DNA from: Burkholderia sp. H160
GTDB lineage: Bacteria; Pseudomonadota; Gammaproteobacteria; Burkholderiales; Burkholderiaceae
Assembly (NCBI GenBank): GCA_000173575.1
Contig: ABYL01000008.1
Span: forward strand, 1-64,000
Direction of reading: 5' to 3'
Length of the DNA stretch: 64,000 nt
Positions 1 through 8,560 of the stretch are shown here, piece after piece. The notes beneath the pieces are model-generated. The model ran no database searches, had not been told where the DNA came from, and saw nothing but the letters and a program-made list of their open reading frames with translations. Within the stretch, counting starts at the first letter, position 1, and each line of letters starts with the position of its first letter. A program made the translations under genes and the position numbers.

Positions 1-103
1 TCCGGCAAGCGAGCCGACGCCGACCGTCGCGGCGCCATCGCGCGAGGACAGCGTCCAGGACGCGTCGCCGCGCCAGCCGGCTGCCGGCGGCATCGACGAA
101 TAA
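1..103 (+). CDS. mrdA: 3' end of penicillin-binding protein 2 gene (partial)
   Basis: Only the last 33 codons are present, read from base 2 to a TAA at 101-103. They encode a Pro/Ala/Ser-rich tail ending in GGIDE, with no catalytic motif in view. The call rests on position: mrdA (PBP2, the elongasome transpeptidase) normally lies directly upstream of rodA, and the next start codon follows after 10 nt. An AAGGAG ribosome site at 102-107 overlaps this gene's stop codon, which suggests co-translation with rodA. The tail itself is not diagnostic, so the product name is an inference from gene order. Confidence 0.65.
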   Translation, partial: PASEPTPTVAAPSREDSVQDASPRQPAAGGIDE

Positions 104-113
104 GGAGAAAGGC

Positions 114-1262
114 ATGCAATTCGACAAGCGCGCCTGGCTCGACCGCATCAAACGGATGTTCGTGGGCTTCGACCGCCCGCTCGCACTGATCGTGTTTCTG
201 CTGCTGTGCGTCGGTATCGTCACGCTGTACAGCGCGACTCTCGACATGCCGGGCCGCGTCGAAGACCAGCTGCGCAATATTCTGCTCACCTTCGTGCTGA
301 TGTGGGCGCTCGCCAATGTGCCGCCCACTACGCTGATGCGCTTCGCGGTCCCGCTCTATACGTTCGGGATCGCCTTACTGGTCGCGGTCGCCATGTTCGG
401 CCTCACGCGCAAGGGCGCGAAGCGCTGGATCAACGTCGGCGTGGTGATCCAGCCATCGGAAATCCTGAAGATCGCGACGCCGCTGATGCTCGCGTGGTAC
501 TACCAGCGCCGCGAAGGCGTGATGCGCTGGTACGACTACCTGGTCGGCTTCGTGATCCTCATCGTGCCGGTCGGCCTGATCGCGAAGCAGCCCGACCTCG
601 GCACGGCCGTGCTTGTGTTCGCGGCTGGCTTGTTCGTGATTTACTTCGCGGGACTGAGCTTCAAGCTGATCGTGCCGGTGCTGATCGCGGCCGTGATCGC
701 GGTTGGCTCGATCGCGGCGTTCCAGGACAAGATCTGTCAGCCCGAAGTGCAGTGGCCGCTGATGCACGACTACCAGAAGCACCGTATCTGCACGCTGCTC
801 GATCCGACCTCCGACCCGCTCGGCAAAGGTTTCCACACGATTCAGGCGGTGATCGCGATCGGCTCGGGCGGCCCGCTCGGCAAGGGCTGGCTGAAGGGCA
901 CGCAGGCGCATCTGGAGTTCATCCCCGAGAAGCACACCGACTTCATCTTCGCGGTGTTTTCGGAAGAATTCGGTTTGGCGGGCGGGATCGTGCTGCTCAC
1001 GCTTTACATGCTATTGATCGCGCGCGGACTTTACATCGCGGCCAATGGCGCGACATTGTTCGGGCGATTATTGGCCGGTTCGTTGACGATGGCATTCTTC
1101 ACGTACGCGTTCGTCAATATCGGCATGGTGAGCGGGATTCTGCCGGTGGTCGGCGTGCCGTTGCCGTTCATGAGTTACGGCGGCACTGCGCTGACTACAT
1201 TGGGCGTCGCGATCGGGCTGATCATGAGCGTCGCGCGACAGAAGCGCTTGATGCAGAGCTAA
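114..1262 (+). CDS. rodA: Rod shape-determining protein RodA (SEDS peptidoglycan glycosyltransferase)
   Basis: A 382-residue polytopic inner-membrane protein of the FtsW/RodA/SpoVE (SEDS) family, which polymerises lipid II into glycan strands for lateral wall growth together with PBP2. About ten hydrophobic segments are visible. The conserved loop with GSGGPLGKGWLKGTQ and then FIPEKHTDFIFAV sits at about residues 245-282, and the C-terminal signature PFMSYGG is at residues 351-357. Length is normal for RodA rather than the longer FtsW. The start has an AAGGAG site 6 nt upstream, and the gene follows the mrdA end by 10 nt, so the two form an operon. Translation ends just before a strong hairpin. 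Confidence 0.95.
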   Translation: MQFDKRAWLDRIKRMFVGFDRPLALIVFLLLCVGIVTLYSATLDMPGRVEDQLRNILLTFVLMWALANVPPTTLMRFAVPLYTFGIALLVAVAMFGLTRKGAKRWINVGVVIQPSEILKIATPLMLAWYYQRREGVMRWYDYLVGFVILIVPVGLIAKQPDLGTAVLVFAAGLFVIYFAGLSFKLIVPVLIAAVIAVGSIAAFQDKICQPEVQWPLMHDYQKHRICTLLDPTSDPLGKGFHTIQAVIAIGSGGPLGKGWLKGTQAHLEFIPEKHTDFIFAVFSEEFGLAGGIVLLTLYMLLIARGLYIAANGATLFGRLLAGSLTMAFFTYAFVNIGMVSGILPVVGVPLPFMSYGGTALTTLGVAIGLIMSVARQKRLMQS

Positions 1263-1295
1263 GCGCAGCTAGCGGTACGCAGCGATCGAACATGC

Positions 1296-1326
1296 ACAAA
1301 GGGCGCTCCTTGCGAGCGCCCTTTGT
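1296..1326. terminator. Bidirectional intrinsic terminator between rodA and the Sel1 gene
   Basis: A 13-bp perfect inverted repeat (ACAAAGGGCGCTC at 1296-1308 and its complement at 1314-1326) closes a 5-nt loop. It lies between two convergent genes and the stem ends in A/T on both sides, so it can terminate both. Confidence 0.85.
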
Positions 1327-1328
1327 CG

Positions 1329-2051
1329 TTACTGCGGTTTCACTTCCTTCTGATCGCGCAGCTGCGCACTCAACTGCTGATACTTCAGGCGCGCCGCAGG
1401 ATCGCCCTGCGCCGCCGCGGCCGCGTAATACGCGCGCGCCACGTTCAGATTCCTGTCGACGCCATCGCCACCGCGCTCGTAGAACGAGCCGGTCACGTAC
1501 TGCGCGGTCATGTCGCCGCCTTGCGCCGCTTTCTTGTACCAGACGAACGCCTGCTTGTTGTCGCGCTCGGTGCCGCGTCCGTCGAGGAACTGATTCGCGA
1601 GCGCCAGTTCCGCCTGCACGTGCCCCTGCGCGGCCGCCTTCATGAACCAGCGATGCGCCTCCACCGGATCGCGCTCGACGAACTCGCCATCGTCGTACAT
1701 CTTGCCGTACACGTATTGCGCGTGCGACATGTTCGCCTCGGCGGCCTTGCGCAGCCACTTCTTGCCTTCGTCGACGTTGACCGGCGTGCCCTCGCCGTTG
1801 AGCAGCATCATCGCGTAGTTGAATTGGGCGAGCCGGCTGCCGCGCTCGGCGGCCTGGCGGAATTCTGTCAGCGCCGCGCCGAGGTTGCCGGCGTTGTAGT
1901 CGGCCACCGCGGATTGCGTCTGCGGATCGTTCGACTTCGCGACGCCGTCCTGCGCATACGCGGCGTCCCACGCGCCACTCGCGAGCAGCGCCGCCGCGAC
2001 CGTCACCTGCGCGATCACGCGTCCGGCGACGCCCTGCACTCTGCCGTTCAT
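1329..2051 (-). CDS. Secreted Sel1-like (TPR) repeat protein
   Basis: A 240-residue protein with an N-terminal signal peptide: a basic start, a hydrophobic stretch, then AYAQ at about residues 30-33. It is followed by about five Sel1-type helical repeats with the recurring pattern A..G...A...L...Y..G. Such repeats mediate protein-protein contacts, usually in the periplasm or outer envelope; no enzymatic motif is seen. I chose the ATG at 2051 because it gives the signal peptide directly and because its ATGA overlaps the stop of the aldolase gene upstream, a typical coupled arrangement. A longer in-frame extension to 2306 lies wholly inside that aldolase gene and is rejected. The exact partner is unknown. 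Confidence 0.8.
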   Translation of the reverse strand: MNGRVQGVAGRVIAQVTVAAALLASGAWDAAYAQDGVAKSNDPQTQSAVADYNAGNLGAALTEFRQAAERGSRLAQFNYAMMLLNGEGTPVNVDEGKKWLRKAAEANMSHAQYVYGKMYDDGEFVERDPVEAHRWFMKAAAQGHVQAELALANQFLDGRGTERDNKQAFVWYKKAAQGGDMTAQYVTGSFYERGGDGVDRNLNVARAYYAAAAAQGDPAARLKYQQLSAQLRDQKEVKPQ

Positions 2052-2830
2052 GACCGCACCTCCTGTAATGCCTGACGCGTCGCGCGCAACATCCAGATCA
2101 CGTCGGCGGCCAGCGCGACGAAGCGAAAACCGGCATCGCGATACTGCCGCGCACTCACCACGTCCATCGCGAAAATGCCGGCGGCAATGCCGGCCTTGTC
2201 CGCCGCGCTGACGATGTGCGCCATGGCTGCCTGCACCTCCGCATGCTTCGCGTCGCCGAGATGACCGAGACTCGCGGCCAGATCGGCCGGCCCGACGAAC
2301 AGGCAATCGACGCCCGGCGTCGCCGCGATTTGCTCGACCGCCTGCAAGCCGCGCGCCGATTCGATCTGCACAATCGTCGCGATCTGCGCGTTGGCCGTCT
2401 GCACGTAGTCACGCCGCATGCCGTAGCCCGCCGCGCGCACAACGCCGGCGACGCCGCGCAGGCCATCGAGCGCCTCGGCGGTCGGATATTGCGTGAGACG
2501 CACGGCGCGTGCCGCGTCGTCAGCAGATTCGATGTTCGGGAACATCAGCGTGCGCGCGCCGGCGTCGAGCACGCGCTTGACGAGCCACGGCTCGCTCGCG
2601 GGCACGCGCACCACCGGCTCGCTCGGCAGATGCGCGGCCGCGATCGCGCGCAATTGCGACTCGACGCCGCCGCTATCGTTGGGTGCGTGCTCCATGTCGA
2701 TCAGCAGCCAGTCGAAGCCGGCGTGCGCGAGCGCTTCGGCCGCGGTCTCGCTGCCGAGTGACAGCCACAGCCCGAACAGCGGCGCGTTGTCCTTCAGACG
2801 TTGTTTGAGGGAGTTGGTGAAGGTGCTCAT
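2048..2830 (-). CDS. HpcH/HpaI-family aldolase
   Basis: A 260-residue class II pyruvate aldolase of the HpcH/HpaI/GarL family. These cleave 4-hydroxy-2-oxo acids (for example 4-hydroxy-2-oxoheptanedioate or 2-dehydro-3-deoxyglucarate) to pyruvate and an aldehyde. Visible landmarks are LFGLWLSLGS near residue 20, LLIDMEHAPND at about 42-52, TLMFPNIESADDA near 94, the metal-binding-type segment TIVQIESARGL near 152, and the C-terminal DCLFVGPADLA loop. Length matches the family (about 255-265). It overlaps the Sel1 gene by 4 nt. The physiological substrate cannot be told from sequence, so I give no gene symbol. Confidence 0.88.
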   Translation of the reverse strand: MSTFTNSLKQRLKDNAPLFGLWLSLGSETAAEALAHAGFDWLLIDMEHAPNDSGGVESQLRAIAAAHLPSEPVVRVPASEPWLVKRVLDAGARTLMFPNIESADDAARAVRLTQYPTAEALDGLRGVAGVVRAAGYGMRRDYVQTANAQIATIVQIESARGLQAVEQIAATPGVDCLFVGPADLAASLGHLGDAKHAEVQAAMAHIVSAADKAGIAAGIFAMDVVSARQYRDAGFRFVALAADVIWMLRATRQALQEVRS

Positions 2831-3033
2831 CGGCTGGCCTCGCGCAGGTTTGCAGTGCGAAGCGGGGCCAGATAGCGAATCAGGCAGGCACCGGGGCGTT
2901 GACGGCCTCGATGCTTGCTGCGACGCAATGCGGTGACCGGCATGTCTCGCTCCGCGTGGTTGTCGGAACGATCATACCGTGACAATAGCGCGAGGGCTCG
3001 CTCGCGCGGCGGGGTGTGGCTTCAGGCGGGAAG

Positions 3034-3480
3034 TTAGTCGCGGACGACGTCGGCCCAGCAGTTCGGCGTCTCGTACAGACGCACTTTATGCAGGCGCAGG
3101 TTCACGCCGTAGTGCGCGTCGTAGACGTTCGCGAGCATGTCGAACGCAATCGCGGCGAGGTTTTCGACCGTGGGAATGCGATCGATCACGACCGTCTTGT
3201 GACCCGCCATGCTGTCGAGAAAGCCACGCACCTGCGTGTCGCCTTCGTAGACGAGAAACGCGTGGTCCCACTTGTCGACCAGGTGCTCGTTTGCGAGCGA
3301 CTTCACGTCGGCGAAGTCCATCACCATGCCGCGATCGGGCGCGCCTTCGGTGTCGACCAGATCGCCCTGCAGCGTGATTTCGAGCACGTAGCGATGGCCG
3401 TGCAGATTACGGCACTGGCTGCGGTGATCGGGAATGCGGTGGCCCGCGTCGAATTCAAGTTTTCGGGTAATCGTCAGCAC
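3034..3480 (-). CDS. queD: 6-carboxytetrahydropterin synthase QueD
   Basis: A 148-residue enzyme converting dihydroneopterin triphosphate to 6-carboxytetrahydropterin, the second step towards preQ0 for queuosine. The N-terminal FDAGHRI supplies one zinc histidine and NLHGHRY the other two; the cysteine in SQCRNLHGH is the expected catalytic residue. The C-terminal segment with VRLYETPNCWADV matches QueD. It follows queE by 6 nt on the same strand, so queE-queD form an operon with queC just upstream. Length is slightly above E. coli QueD (121) and similar to betaproteobacterial forms. Confidence 0.93.
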   Translation of the reverse strand: MLTITRKLEFDAGHRIPDHRSQCRNLHGHRYVLEITLQGDLVDTEGAPDRGMVMDFADVKSLANEHLVDKWDHAFLVYEGDTQVRGFLDSMAGHKTVVIDRIPTVENLAAIAFDMLANVYDAHYGVNLRLHKVRLYETPNCWADVVRD

Positions 3481-3486
3481 GGCAAA

Positions 3487-4119
3487 TCAGGGAATGTTCA
3501 GATACTTGTGAGTCTGCATCGACAGGCGCCACTTCGGATGACGCTTGCACCAATCGATCGCGAGCTTCGTGTTGAGGTCGCGCGACGGGCCATCCATCGG
3601 TTGGACGAGGAAATACTCGAAGTCGAGCTTCGCGTAGTCGGCGAGACGCTGGTTGTCCTGCGGAATCACGACCTTCAGTTCGTTGCCCTTCGTCACGACG
3701 AGCGGCGCGTCGGCCTTCGGGCTCACGCAGATCCAGTCGATCGTGTCGAGCACCGGCAGCGAGCCGTTGGTCTCAATTGCGATCTCGAAGCCGGCCGCGT
3801 GCAGCGCGTCGACGAGCGGCTGATCGAGCTGCAGCATCGGCTCGCCGCCGGTGCACACGACGAAACGCTCGCCCTCGCCTTGCGGCCATTGCGACGCGAT
3901 CATCGCGACCAGCTCATCAGGCGTGCGGTACTTGCCGCCGTTCTCGCCGTCGGTGCCGACGAAATCGGTATCGCAGAATCGGCAGACAGCTTCCGCACGA
4001 TCCTCTTCGCGCCCCGACCACAGATTGCAGCCAGCGAAGCGGCAGAACACGGCCGGCCGCCCGGCATTCGCGCCCTCACCCTGCAACGTGTAGAAGATTT
4101 CCTTGACCGCGTACGTCAT
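3487..4119 (-). CDS. queE: 7-carboxy-7-deazaguanine synthase QueE (radical SAM)
   Basis: A 210-residue radical-SAM enzyme that rearranges 6-carboxytetrahydropterin to 7-carboxy-7-deazaguanine. The iron-sulfur ligands are spaced C-x14-C-x2-C, the unusual spacing reported for the Burkholderia multivorans enzyme, instead of the canonical C-x3-C-x2-C. The start MTYAVKEIFYTLQGEG carries the family signature, and VCTGGEPMLQLD is the SAM-binding GGEP motif. I placed the start at 4119, where an AGAAGG site sits about 5 nt upstream; an extension to 4149 adds ten unconserved residues. It is co-directional with queC (54 nt upstream) and queD (6 nt downstream). Confidence 0.93.
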   Translation of the reverse strand: MTYAVKEIFYTLQGEGANAGRPAVFCRFAGCNLWSGREEDRAEAVCRFCDTDFVGTDGENGGKYRTPDELVAMIASQWPQGEGERFVVCTGGEPMLQLDQPLVDALHAAGFEIAIETNGSLPVLDTIDWICVSPKADAPLVVTKGNELKVVIPQDNQRLADYAKLDFEYFLVQPMDGPSRDLNTKLAIDWCKRHPKWRLSMQTHKYLNIP

Positions 4120-4173
4120 GCTGCCTTCTGTCCTGTGTTCCTGAACCAATGATGCGCGTTCTCGCGCAAATCG

Positions 4174-4905
4174 TCAGACCGGCTCGGTGACTTTCTCACC
4201 GGCAAGGTAAGCCTCATAGCCACGTTTGCGCAACCGGCACGCCGGGCATTCGCCGCAGCCGAAGCCCCATGAGTGCAACTCGGCGCGTTCGCCGACGTAG
4301 CAGGTATGCGTCTCGACGCGTACCAGTTCGACCAGCGCGTCGCCGCCGAGCTCGTGCGCGAGACGCCACGTGTCGGCCTTGTCGAGCCACATCAGCGGCG
4401 TCTCCAGCGCGAAGCGCTTGTCCATGCCGAGATTCAGCGTGACCTGCAGCGCCTTCATCGTGTCGTCGCGGCAATCGGGATAGCCCGAGAAGTCCGTCTC
4501 GCACATCCCGCCGACCAGCACCTGCAAACCGCGCCGATACGCGATGGCCGCGGCGATCGTCATGAACATCAGATTGCGGCCCGGCACGAACGTGTTCGGC
4601 AAACCATTGGCCGTCGCCTCGATCTCGATCTCGCGCGTCATCGCGGTGTCGCTGATCGCACCGAGCAGCGACAGGTCGATCATGTGATCGTCGCCGAGAC
4701 GATCGGCCCACGCCGGAAACGCGCGTACGACGGCCTGACGGAACCCCTCTCGGCATTCGAGCTCGACGCGATGCCGCTGACCATAATCGAAGCCGATCGT
4801 TTCGACCGTGTCGTAACGATCGAGCGCCCACGCGAGACACGTGGCCGAATCCTGGCCGCCGGAAAACAGCACGAGCGCGCTACGCTTAGCGTCTTTGCGG
4901 ATCAC
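4174..4905 (-). CDS. queC: 7-cyano-7-deazaguanine (preQ0) synthase QueC
   Basis: A 243-residue ATP-dependent enzyme that turns 7-carboxy-7-deazaguanine into preQ0. The N-terminal ATP-pyrophosphatase P-loop reads [16 protein letters not shown] (about residues 13-28). GFDYGQRH and FVPGRNL are typical QueC segments. The C-terminal zinc site is in [12 protein letters not shown]. It is the first gene of the queC-queE-queD run. No queF is seen here, so reduction of preQ0 to preQ1 would be encoded elsewhere. I see no dpd-type DNA-modification genes beside it, which favours ordinary tRNA queuosine synthesis. Confidence 0.94.
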   Translation of the reverse strand: MIRKDAKRSALVLFSGGQDSATCLAWALDRYDTVETIGFDYGQRHRVELECREGFRQAVVRAFPAWADRLGDDHMIDLSLLGAISDTAMTREIEIEATANGLPNTFVPGRNLMFMTIAAAIAYRRGLQVLVGGMCETDFSGYPDCRDDTMKALQVTLNLGMDKRFALETPLMWLDKADTWRLAHELGGDALVELVRVETHTCYVGERAELHSWGFGCGECPACRLRKRGYEAYLAGEKVTEPV

Positions 4906-5260
4906 CGTGATACTCCGTGAATGAGAGTGCCACGTCGCGCTGCGCGAGGTGCGCTATGCAAGCAACGCGGCGCAACGTGTGCCGGCACTGTGCCGGCCCA
5001 AAGCAGTATAGGTCGCGCGTTGCGCGTGAACGTGGCTGGGCGCTTATACCGCCGATCGTCGGGCGAAGGATTGGGTGCTTCGGTGCGACACGCTCGGCAC
5101 ACGCATTCGCGTGTTGCACGACCGCGTGCGATGCCTGCATGCAAGTCCTTGAACTGGCGCGATTTTATCACGCGGCATCCAATGTTACCGACGCCAGCGG
5201 TCCCACGCGCGCGGCTCGAGCTGCATGGCACGCCGAAGCAACGACTTGCCCGCCAAACGG
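4906..5260. other. Intergenic stretch upstream of queC; no gene recognised
   Basis: About 355 bases between the queC start and the tRNA-Phe terminator. Several GC-rich open frames cross it on both strands but none has a ribosome site or recognisable protein. It should hold the queC promoter; I could not identify a preQ1 riboswitch. Confidence 0.5.
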
Positions 5261-5293
5261 AAAAGCCCCAGGAATCTTGCGATTTCCTGGGGC
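5261..5293 (-). terminator. Intrinsic terminator of tRNA-Phe
   Basis: A 10-bp stem (GCCCCAGGAA at 5265-5274 with its complement at 5284-5293) and 9-nt loop, followed on the minus strand by four T. It starts 8 nt beyond the CCA end of tRNA-Phe. Confidence 0.85.
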
Positions 5294-5300
5294 TGAATCC

Positions 5301-5376
5301 TGGTGGCCTGGGGCGGAATCGAACCACCGACACGCGGATTTTCAATCCGCTGCTCTACCAACTGAGCTACCGGGCC
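5301..5376 (-). tRNA. tRNA-Phe (GAA)
   Basis: A 76-nt cloverleaf with encoded CCA. The anticodon stem GCGGA/TCCGC encloses the loop TTGAAAA, giving anticodon GAA. The D arm contains GCTCAGTTGGTAGAGC and the T arm GGTGG/CCGCC around TTCGATT. The acceptor stem reads GGCCCGG against CCAGGCC, so its fifth pair is a C-A mismatch where C-G would be expected; everything else is standard. Confidence 0.95.
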
Positions 5377-5389
5377 AACGAAGAACGAA

Positions 5390-5418
5390 ACTATATCAAG
5401 CGATCCGCAGTTCAGCAA
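5390..5418 (-). promoter_or_regulatory. Sigma-70 promoter of tRNA-Phe
   Basis: Read on the minus strand, TTGCTG (-35, 5418-5413) and TATAGT (-10, 5395-5390) are separated by exactly 17 bp. The -10 box ends 13 nt before the tRNA 5' end. Confidence 0.7.
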
Positions 5419-5470
5419 GCCCTTTCATAAAAAATTTTGTCGGGCCGCGTTCGCATGCAATAGGTGGCGC

Positions 5471-6160
5471 TCACTCCCCCTTGTTCTTGCCGAGATCGAC
5501 GCCGAGTTGCTTCAGCTTGCGATAAAGATGCGTGCGCTCGAGACCGGTCTTCTCCGCGACGCGCGTCATGCTGCCGTTCTCGCGCGCGAGGTGATATTCG
5601 AAGTACGCGCGCTCGAACGCGTCGCGCGCATCGCGCAGCGGAATGTCGAACGAGATCGATGCGGTTTGCGCGGCGAGCGCGCCGCCGCTGACGCCATCGG
5701 CCGACAGCATCGGCAACGCGGCCGCCGACGCGACCGACGATGCACTGACCGGCAACGCCGGCTTCGTAGCCACGCCGCCCGGCAGGACCGCTGCGTTACC
5801 GCGCGCGAGTCCCTGCTCGACCGCCTTCAGTAGCTTCTGCAATGCGATCGGTTTTTCGAGGAAGTTGAGCGCGCCGATCTTGGTGGCTTCGACCGCGGTG
5901 TCGATCGTCGCGTGCCCGGACATCATGATCACGGGCATCGTCAATTGACCTTGCGCGGCCCATTCCTTGAGCAAAGTCACGCCGTCGGTGTCCGGCATCC
6001 AGATGTCGAGCAGCACCAGGTCCGGCGCCTGACGCAGACGGAACTCGCGCGCCTCCTGCGCATTCTCAGCTGCCTCCACGACGTGTCCCTCGTCGCTCAG
6101 GATCTCCGAGAGCAATTCCCGGATGCCCATTTCATCATCTACCACCAGGATGGTTGCCAT
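5471..6160 (-). CDS. NtrX-like response regulator lacking the AAA+ domain
   Basis: A 229-residue regulator. An N-terminal receiver domain (about residues 1-118) contains the acidic pair DD at 8-9, the phosphoacceptor Asp52 in LVLLDIWMPD, and the lysine in FLEKP. A low-complexity Ala/Val/Pro linker follows, then a C-terminal Fis-type helix-turn-helix (about 190-225) with EKTGLERTHLYRKLKQLGVD. This is the NtrX/NtrC layout with the whole sigma-54-interacting AAA+ ATPase missing: GAFTGA and Walker motifs are absent. It probably acts as an ordinary DNA-binding regulator. Its ATG directly abuts the stop of the kinase gene, so kinase and regulator are co-translated. Confidence 0.85.
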   Translation of the reverse strand: MATILVVDDEMGIRELLSEILSDEGHVVEAAENAQEAREFRLRQAPDLVLLDIWMPDTDGVTLLKEWAAQGQLTMPVIMMSGHATIDTAVEATKIGALNFLEKPIALQKLLKAVEQGLARGNAAVLPGGVATKPALPVSASSVASAAALPMLSADGVSGGALAAQTASISFDIPLRDARDAFERAYFEYHLARENGSMTRVAEKTGLERTHLYRKLKQLGVDLGKNKGE

Positions 6161-8560
6161 TTACGCTGCCCTTGTCTGCACTGTCGCTTTTGTCATTCCC
6201 TGCGACGCACCGCTGTGCGTCGGATGCGCGGGATCTTCCGCCAGTTGAAGGAAGAGGATCGAAATCTGCGCGCCTTCGATTACGTCGCCAGCCTTCAGAC
6301 GATTGCGAATATCGATGCGCGCGCCATGTTCGTCGACGATCTTCTTGACCATCGCAAGTCCCAGACCCGTACCTTTGGCCTTGGTCGTCACGTACGGCTC
6401 GAACGCGCGCGTGAGGATACGCGTGGGGAAGCCGGGTCCGTTATCCGACACGGTCAGACGTACCGCGACGCGTCCCTTGCCTTGCGCGTCGGGGTCTCCG
6501 TATTCTACTGTCCTCGTCTCGAGCAAAACACGCGGATGCGCGACCTCGGCGACCGCGTCCTGCGCGTTCTGCAGCAGGTTGTGGATCACCTGACGCAACT
6601 GCGTCGCGTCGCCGCGTATCGCGGGCAATGCCGCGAGCTCGACCTGGATCGCGCCCTTGCCTTCCTCTATACCGTACAGCGTGAGCACTTCGCTGACCAG
6701 ATCGTTCAACTGCAAATGTGCGAGTACCGCGGGTGGCGTGCGCGCGTAGTCGCGGAAATTGTCGACCATCTGCTTCATCGCGGCGACCTGATTGACGATC
6801 GTCGTCGCGCCGCGCTTCAACACGTCGGCATCCGACGGCGCGAGCTTGTCGGCCAGTTTCATCTGCAAGCGCTCGGCTGAGAGCTGAATCGGTGTGAGCG
6901 GATTCTTGATCTCGTGAGCGAGCCGCCGCGCGACTTCGCCCCAGGCGATCGAACGCTGTGCGGAGATCACGTCGGAGATGTCGTCGAACACGATCACGTA
7001 GCCCGAAGTCTGCAGATCTTCGGCATCGCGCTCGTTCGCGGCGACGAGGCGCGCGCCGCGCACGAGCAACGTGAGCGGCTCGGTTTCGCCAGCCACCGGC
7101 ACCGAAAACTGCTGCTGCCAGTGGCCGTTGTCGTCATGGCCATCTTCACTCGCCGCTTCTCGATCGGCAAACGCCTTGCGCACCATCGGACCGAAATCGC
7201 CGAGCACGCCGATCTGATCGAGCGACGAACCGAGCACCATCTGGAACGGCTGACGGAAAATTCGCTCGGCGCCGCGATTCGCAGTGGTCAGCCGGAACTG
7301 CCGGTCGAACACGAACACGCCCGCGGTCAGGTTCGCGAGGATGCTCTCGAGATACGCCTTCGAATGCTCCAGCGCGATACGATTTTTCTCGACCGCCCCG
7401 CGCGCTTCCGAGAGCTGCCGCGTCATCGCGTTGAACGACTGCGTGAGGAAGCCGAGTTCGTCACGCGACTTGATTTCGCGCTTCGGCGTGTAGTCGCCCT
7501 CGGTAATTTCCTTCGTGCCCTGCGCGAGCAGGAACAGCGGTCGCGCGAGCTGATTGCCGAGCGCGAGCGCAAGCATCATCGCGATGAAGGTCGCGAGGAA
7601 CAGTGACAACGTCAGCGTGCCGATGTACATCTTGCGCAGACCAGTGCGCCCGAGTGCCTTCTCCTGATACTCGCGGTACGCGCGCTGCACCGAATCGGCA
7701 TTACGCGCGAGTGTTGTCGAGACCGGCTGCGTCAACTGCAGGAAGCGCTCGGCTGGCTGCAATAGCGACGCGTTCGAATCGGGAATACGCTGCACGACGC
7801 GCAGACGCAGCGCGCCCTTGCCGCCGTGTGGCTGCTCGTCACCGTCCACTTCGCCTTCGATGGCCGCATAGCCGTGGCCGCGCGCCTGCTCGATCATCAG
7901 CGGTGTCGGCAGATCGTTCGGCAGGAGCATCGCGTAGTTGCCCGAAGCCTGCGCGACCACGTGCATCTCCGGCGTCGCGCCCGACATGCTGCGGGTCGGC
8001 TCGACGATCGTCGCGTCCTGCACGCCGAACTGATCGCGCAGACGCAGCAGCGTCAGCGTGGTGCCGGCGGCATCCGCGCTCGCGAGCTGCTCGGACATCA
8101 GACGCGCCTTCGTCTGCAGATCAGACAGCGACGCGTCGAGCATGCCGCGCCCGAGATTGAGGCCGGACGCAAGCGCGGTTTCGACGTTCACATCGAACCA
8201 CGACTCGATACTGCGCGAGACGAACTGATACGACACGATGTAGATGATGCCGCCCGGCACCACGCCGACCAGCGCCATGAAGAACGCGAGCTTCGCTAGC
8301 AGTCGCGTGCCGAATTTACCGGTGCGTAATCGCACGATGATGATGATGACGAGCGTCGTCACCACCAGCAGGAAGACCAGCGCGACCGCGACGTTGGCCG
8401 CATACAGCCATTGGTAGTAACGGTCGAAGAATTCGGTGTTCGCGCTCGCCGCGGCCAGCAGCACGAGCAGCAGCACGGCCGTCACCGCGACCGTCGACAC
8501 CAGCACGCGCACGACGATGCTGCTGACACTGGTGGAAGATGAGCGCACTCTATTTAGCAC
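6161..8560 (-). CDS. NtrY-like membrane sensor histidine kinase
   Basis: A 799-residue membrane kinase. Hydrophobic segments near residues 15-40, 50-75 and 90-115 precede an extracytoplasmic region. Another transmembrane helix near 305-330 leads into a HAMP domain (about 335-390), a PAS domain (about 400-530), and a HisKA domain with phosphoacceptor His549 in ARRLAHEIKNPLTPIQ. The HATPase domain follows with N-box HNLLQNAQDA, G1 DNGPGF and G2 GTGLGL. The architecture matches NtrY. The start is a GTG at 8560, overlapping the DUF4390 stop by 11 nt, and the response regulator follows immediately. The signal sensed is unknown; nitrogen control is suggested only by family resemblance. Confidence 0.88.
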   Translation of the reverse strand: MLNRVRSSSTSVSSIVVRVLVSTVAVTAVLLLVLLAAASANTEFFDRYYQWLYAANVAVALVFLLVVTTLVIIIIVRLRTGKFGTRLLAKLAFFMALVGVVPGGIIYIVSYQFVSRSIESWFDVNVETALASGLNLGRGMLDASLSDLQTKARLMSEQLASADAAGTTLTLLRLRDQFGVQDATIVEPTRSMSGATPEMHVVAQASGNYAMLLPNDLPTPLMIEQARGHGYAAIEGEVDGDEQPHGGKGALRLRVVQRIPDSNASLLQPAERFLQLTQPVSTTLARNADSVQRAYREYQEKALGRTGLRKMYIGTLTLSLFLATFIAMMLALALGNQLARPLFLLAQGTKEITEGDYTPKREIKSRDELGFLTQSFNAMTRQLSEARGAVEKNRIALEHSKAYLESILANLTAGVFVFDRQFRLTTANRGAERIFRQPFQMVLGSSLDQIGVLGDFGPMVRKAFADREAASEDGHDDNGHWQQQFSVPVAGETEPLTLLVRGARLVAANERDAEDLQTSGYVIVFDDISDVISAQRSIAWGEVARRLAHEIKNPLTPIQLSAERLQMKLADKLAPSDADVLKRGATTIVNQVAAMKQMVDNFRDYARTPPAVLAHLQLNDLVSEVLTLYGIEEGKGAIQVELAALPAIRGDATQLRQVIHNLLQNAQDAVAEVAHPRVLLETRTVEYGDPDAQGKGRVAVRLTVSDNGPGFPTRILTRAFEPYVTTKAKGTGLGLAMVKKIVDEHGARIDIRNRLKAGDVIEGAQISILFLQLAEDPAHPTHSGASQGMTKATVQTRAA

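Noticed and set aside
206-1645. Long Arg-rich open frame inside rodA and beyond
   Set aside because: It is a GC-driven shadow frame on the rodA strand, without a ribosome site or any family feature, and it runs through the terminator.
3034-4905. Possible link of queDEC to 7-deazaguanine DNA modification
   Set aside because: No dpdA/tgtA5-like gene is in the window, and the defence-like region is 55 kb away; tRNA queuosine synthesis is the simpler reading.
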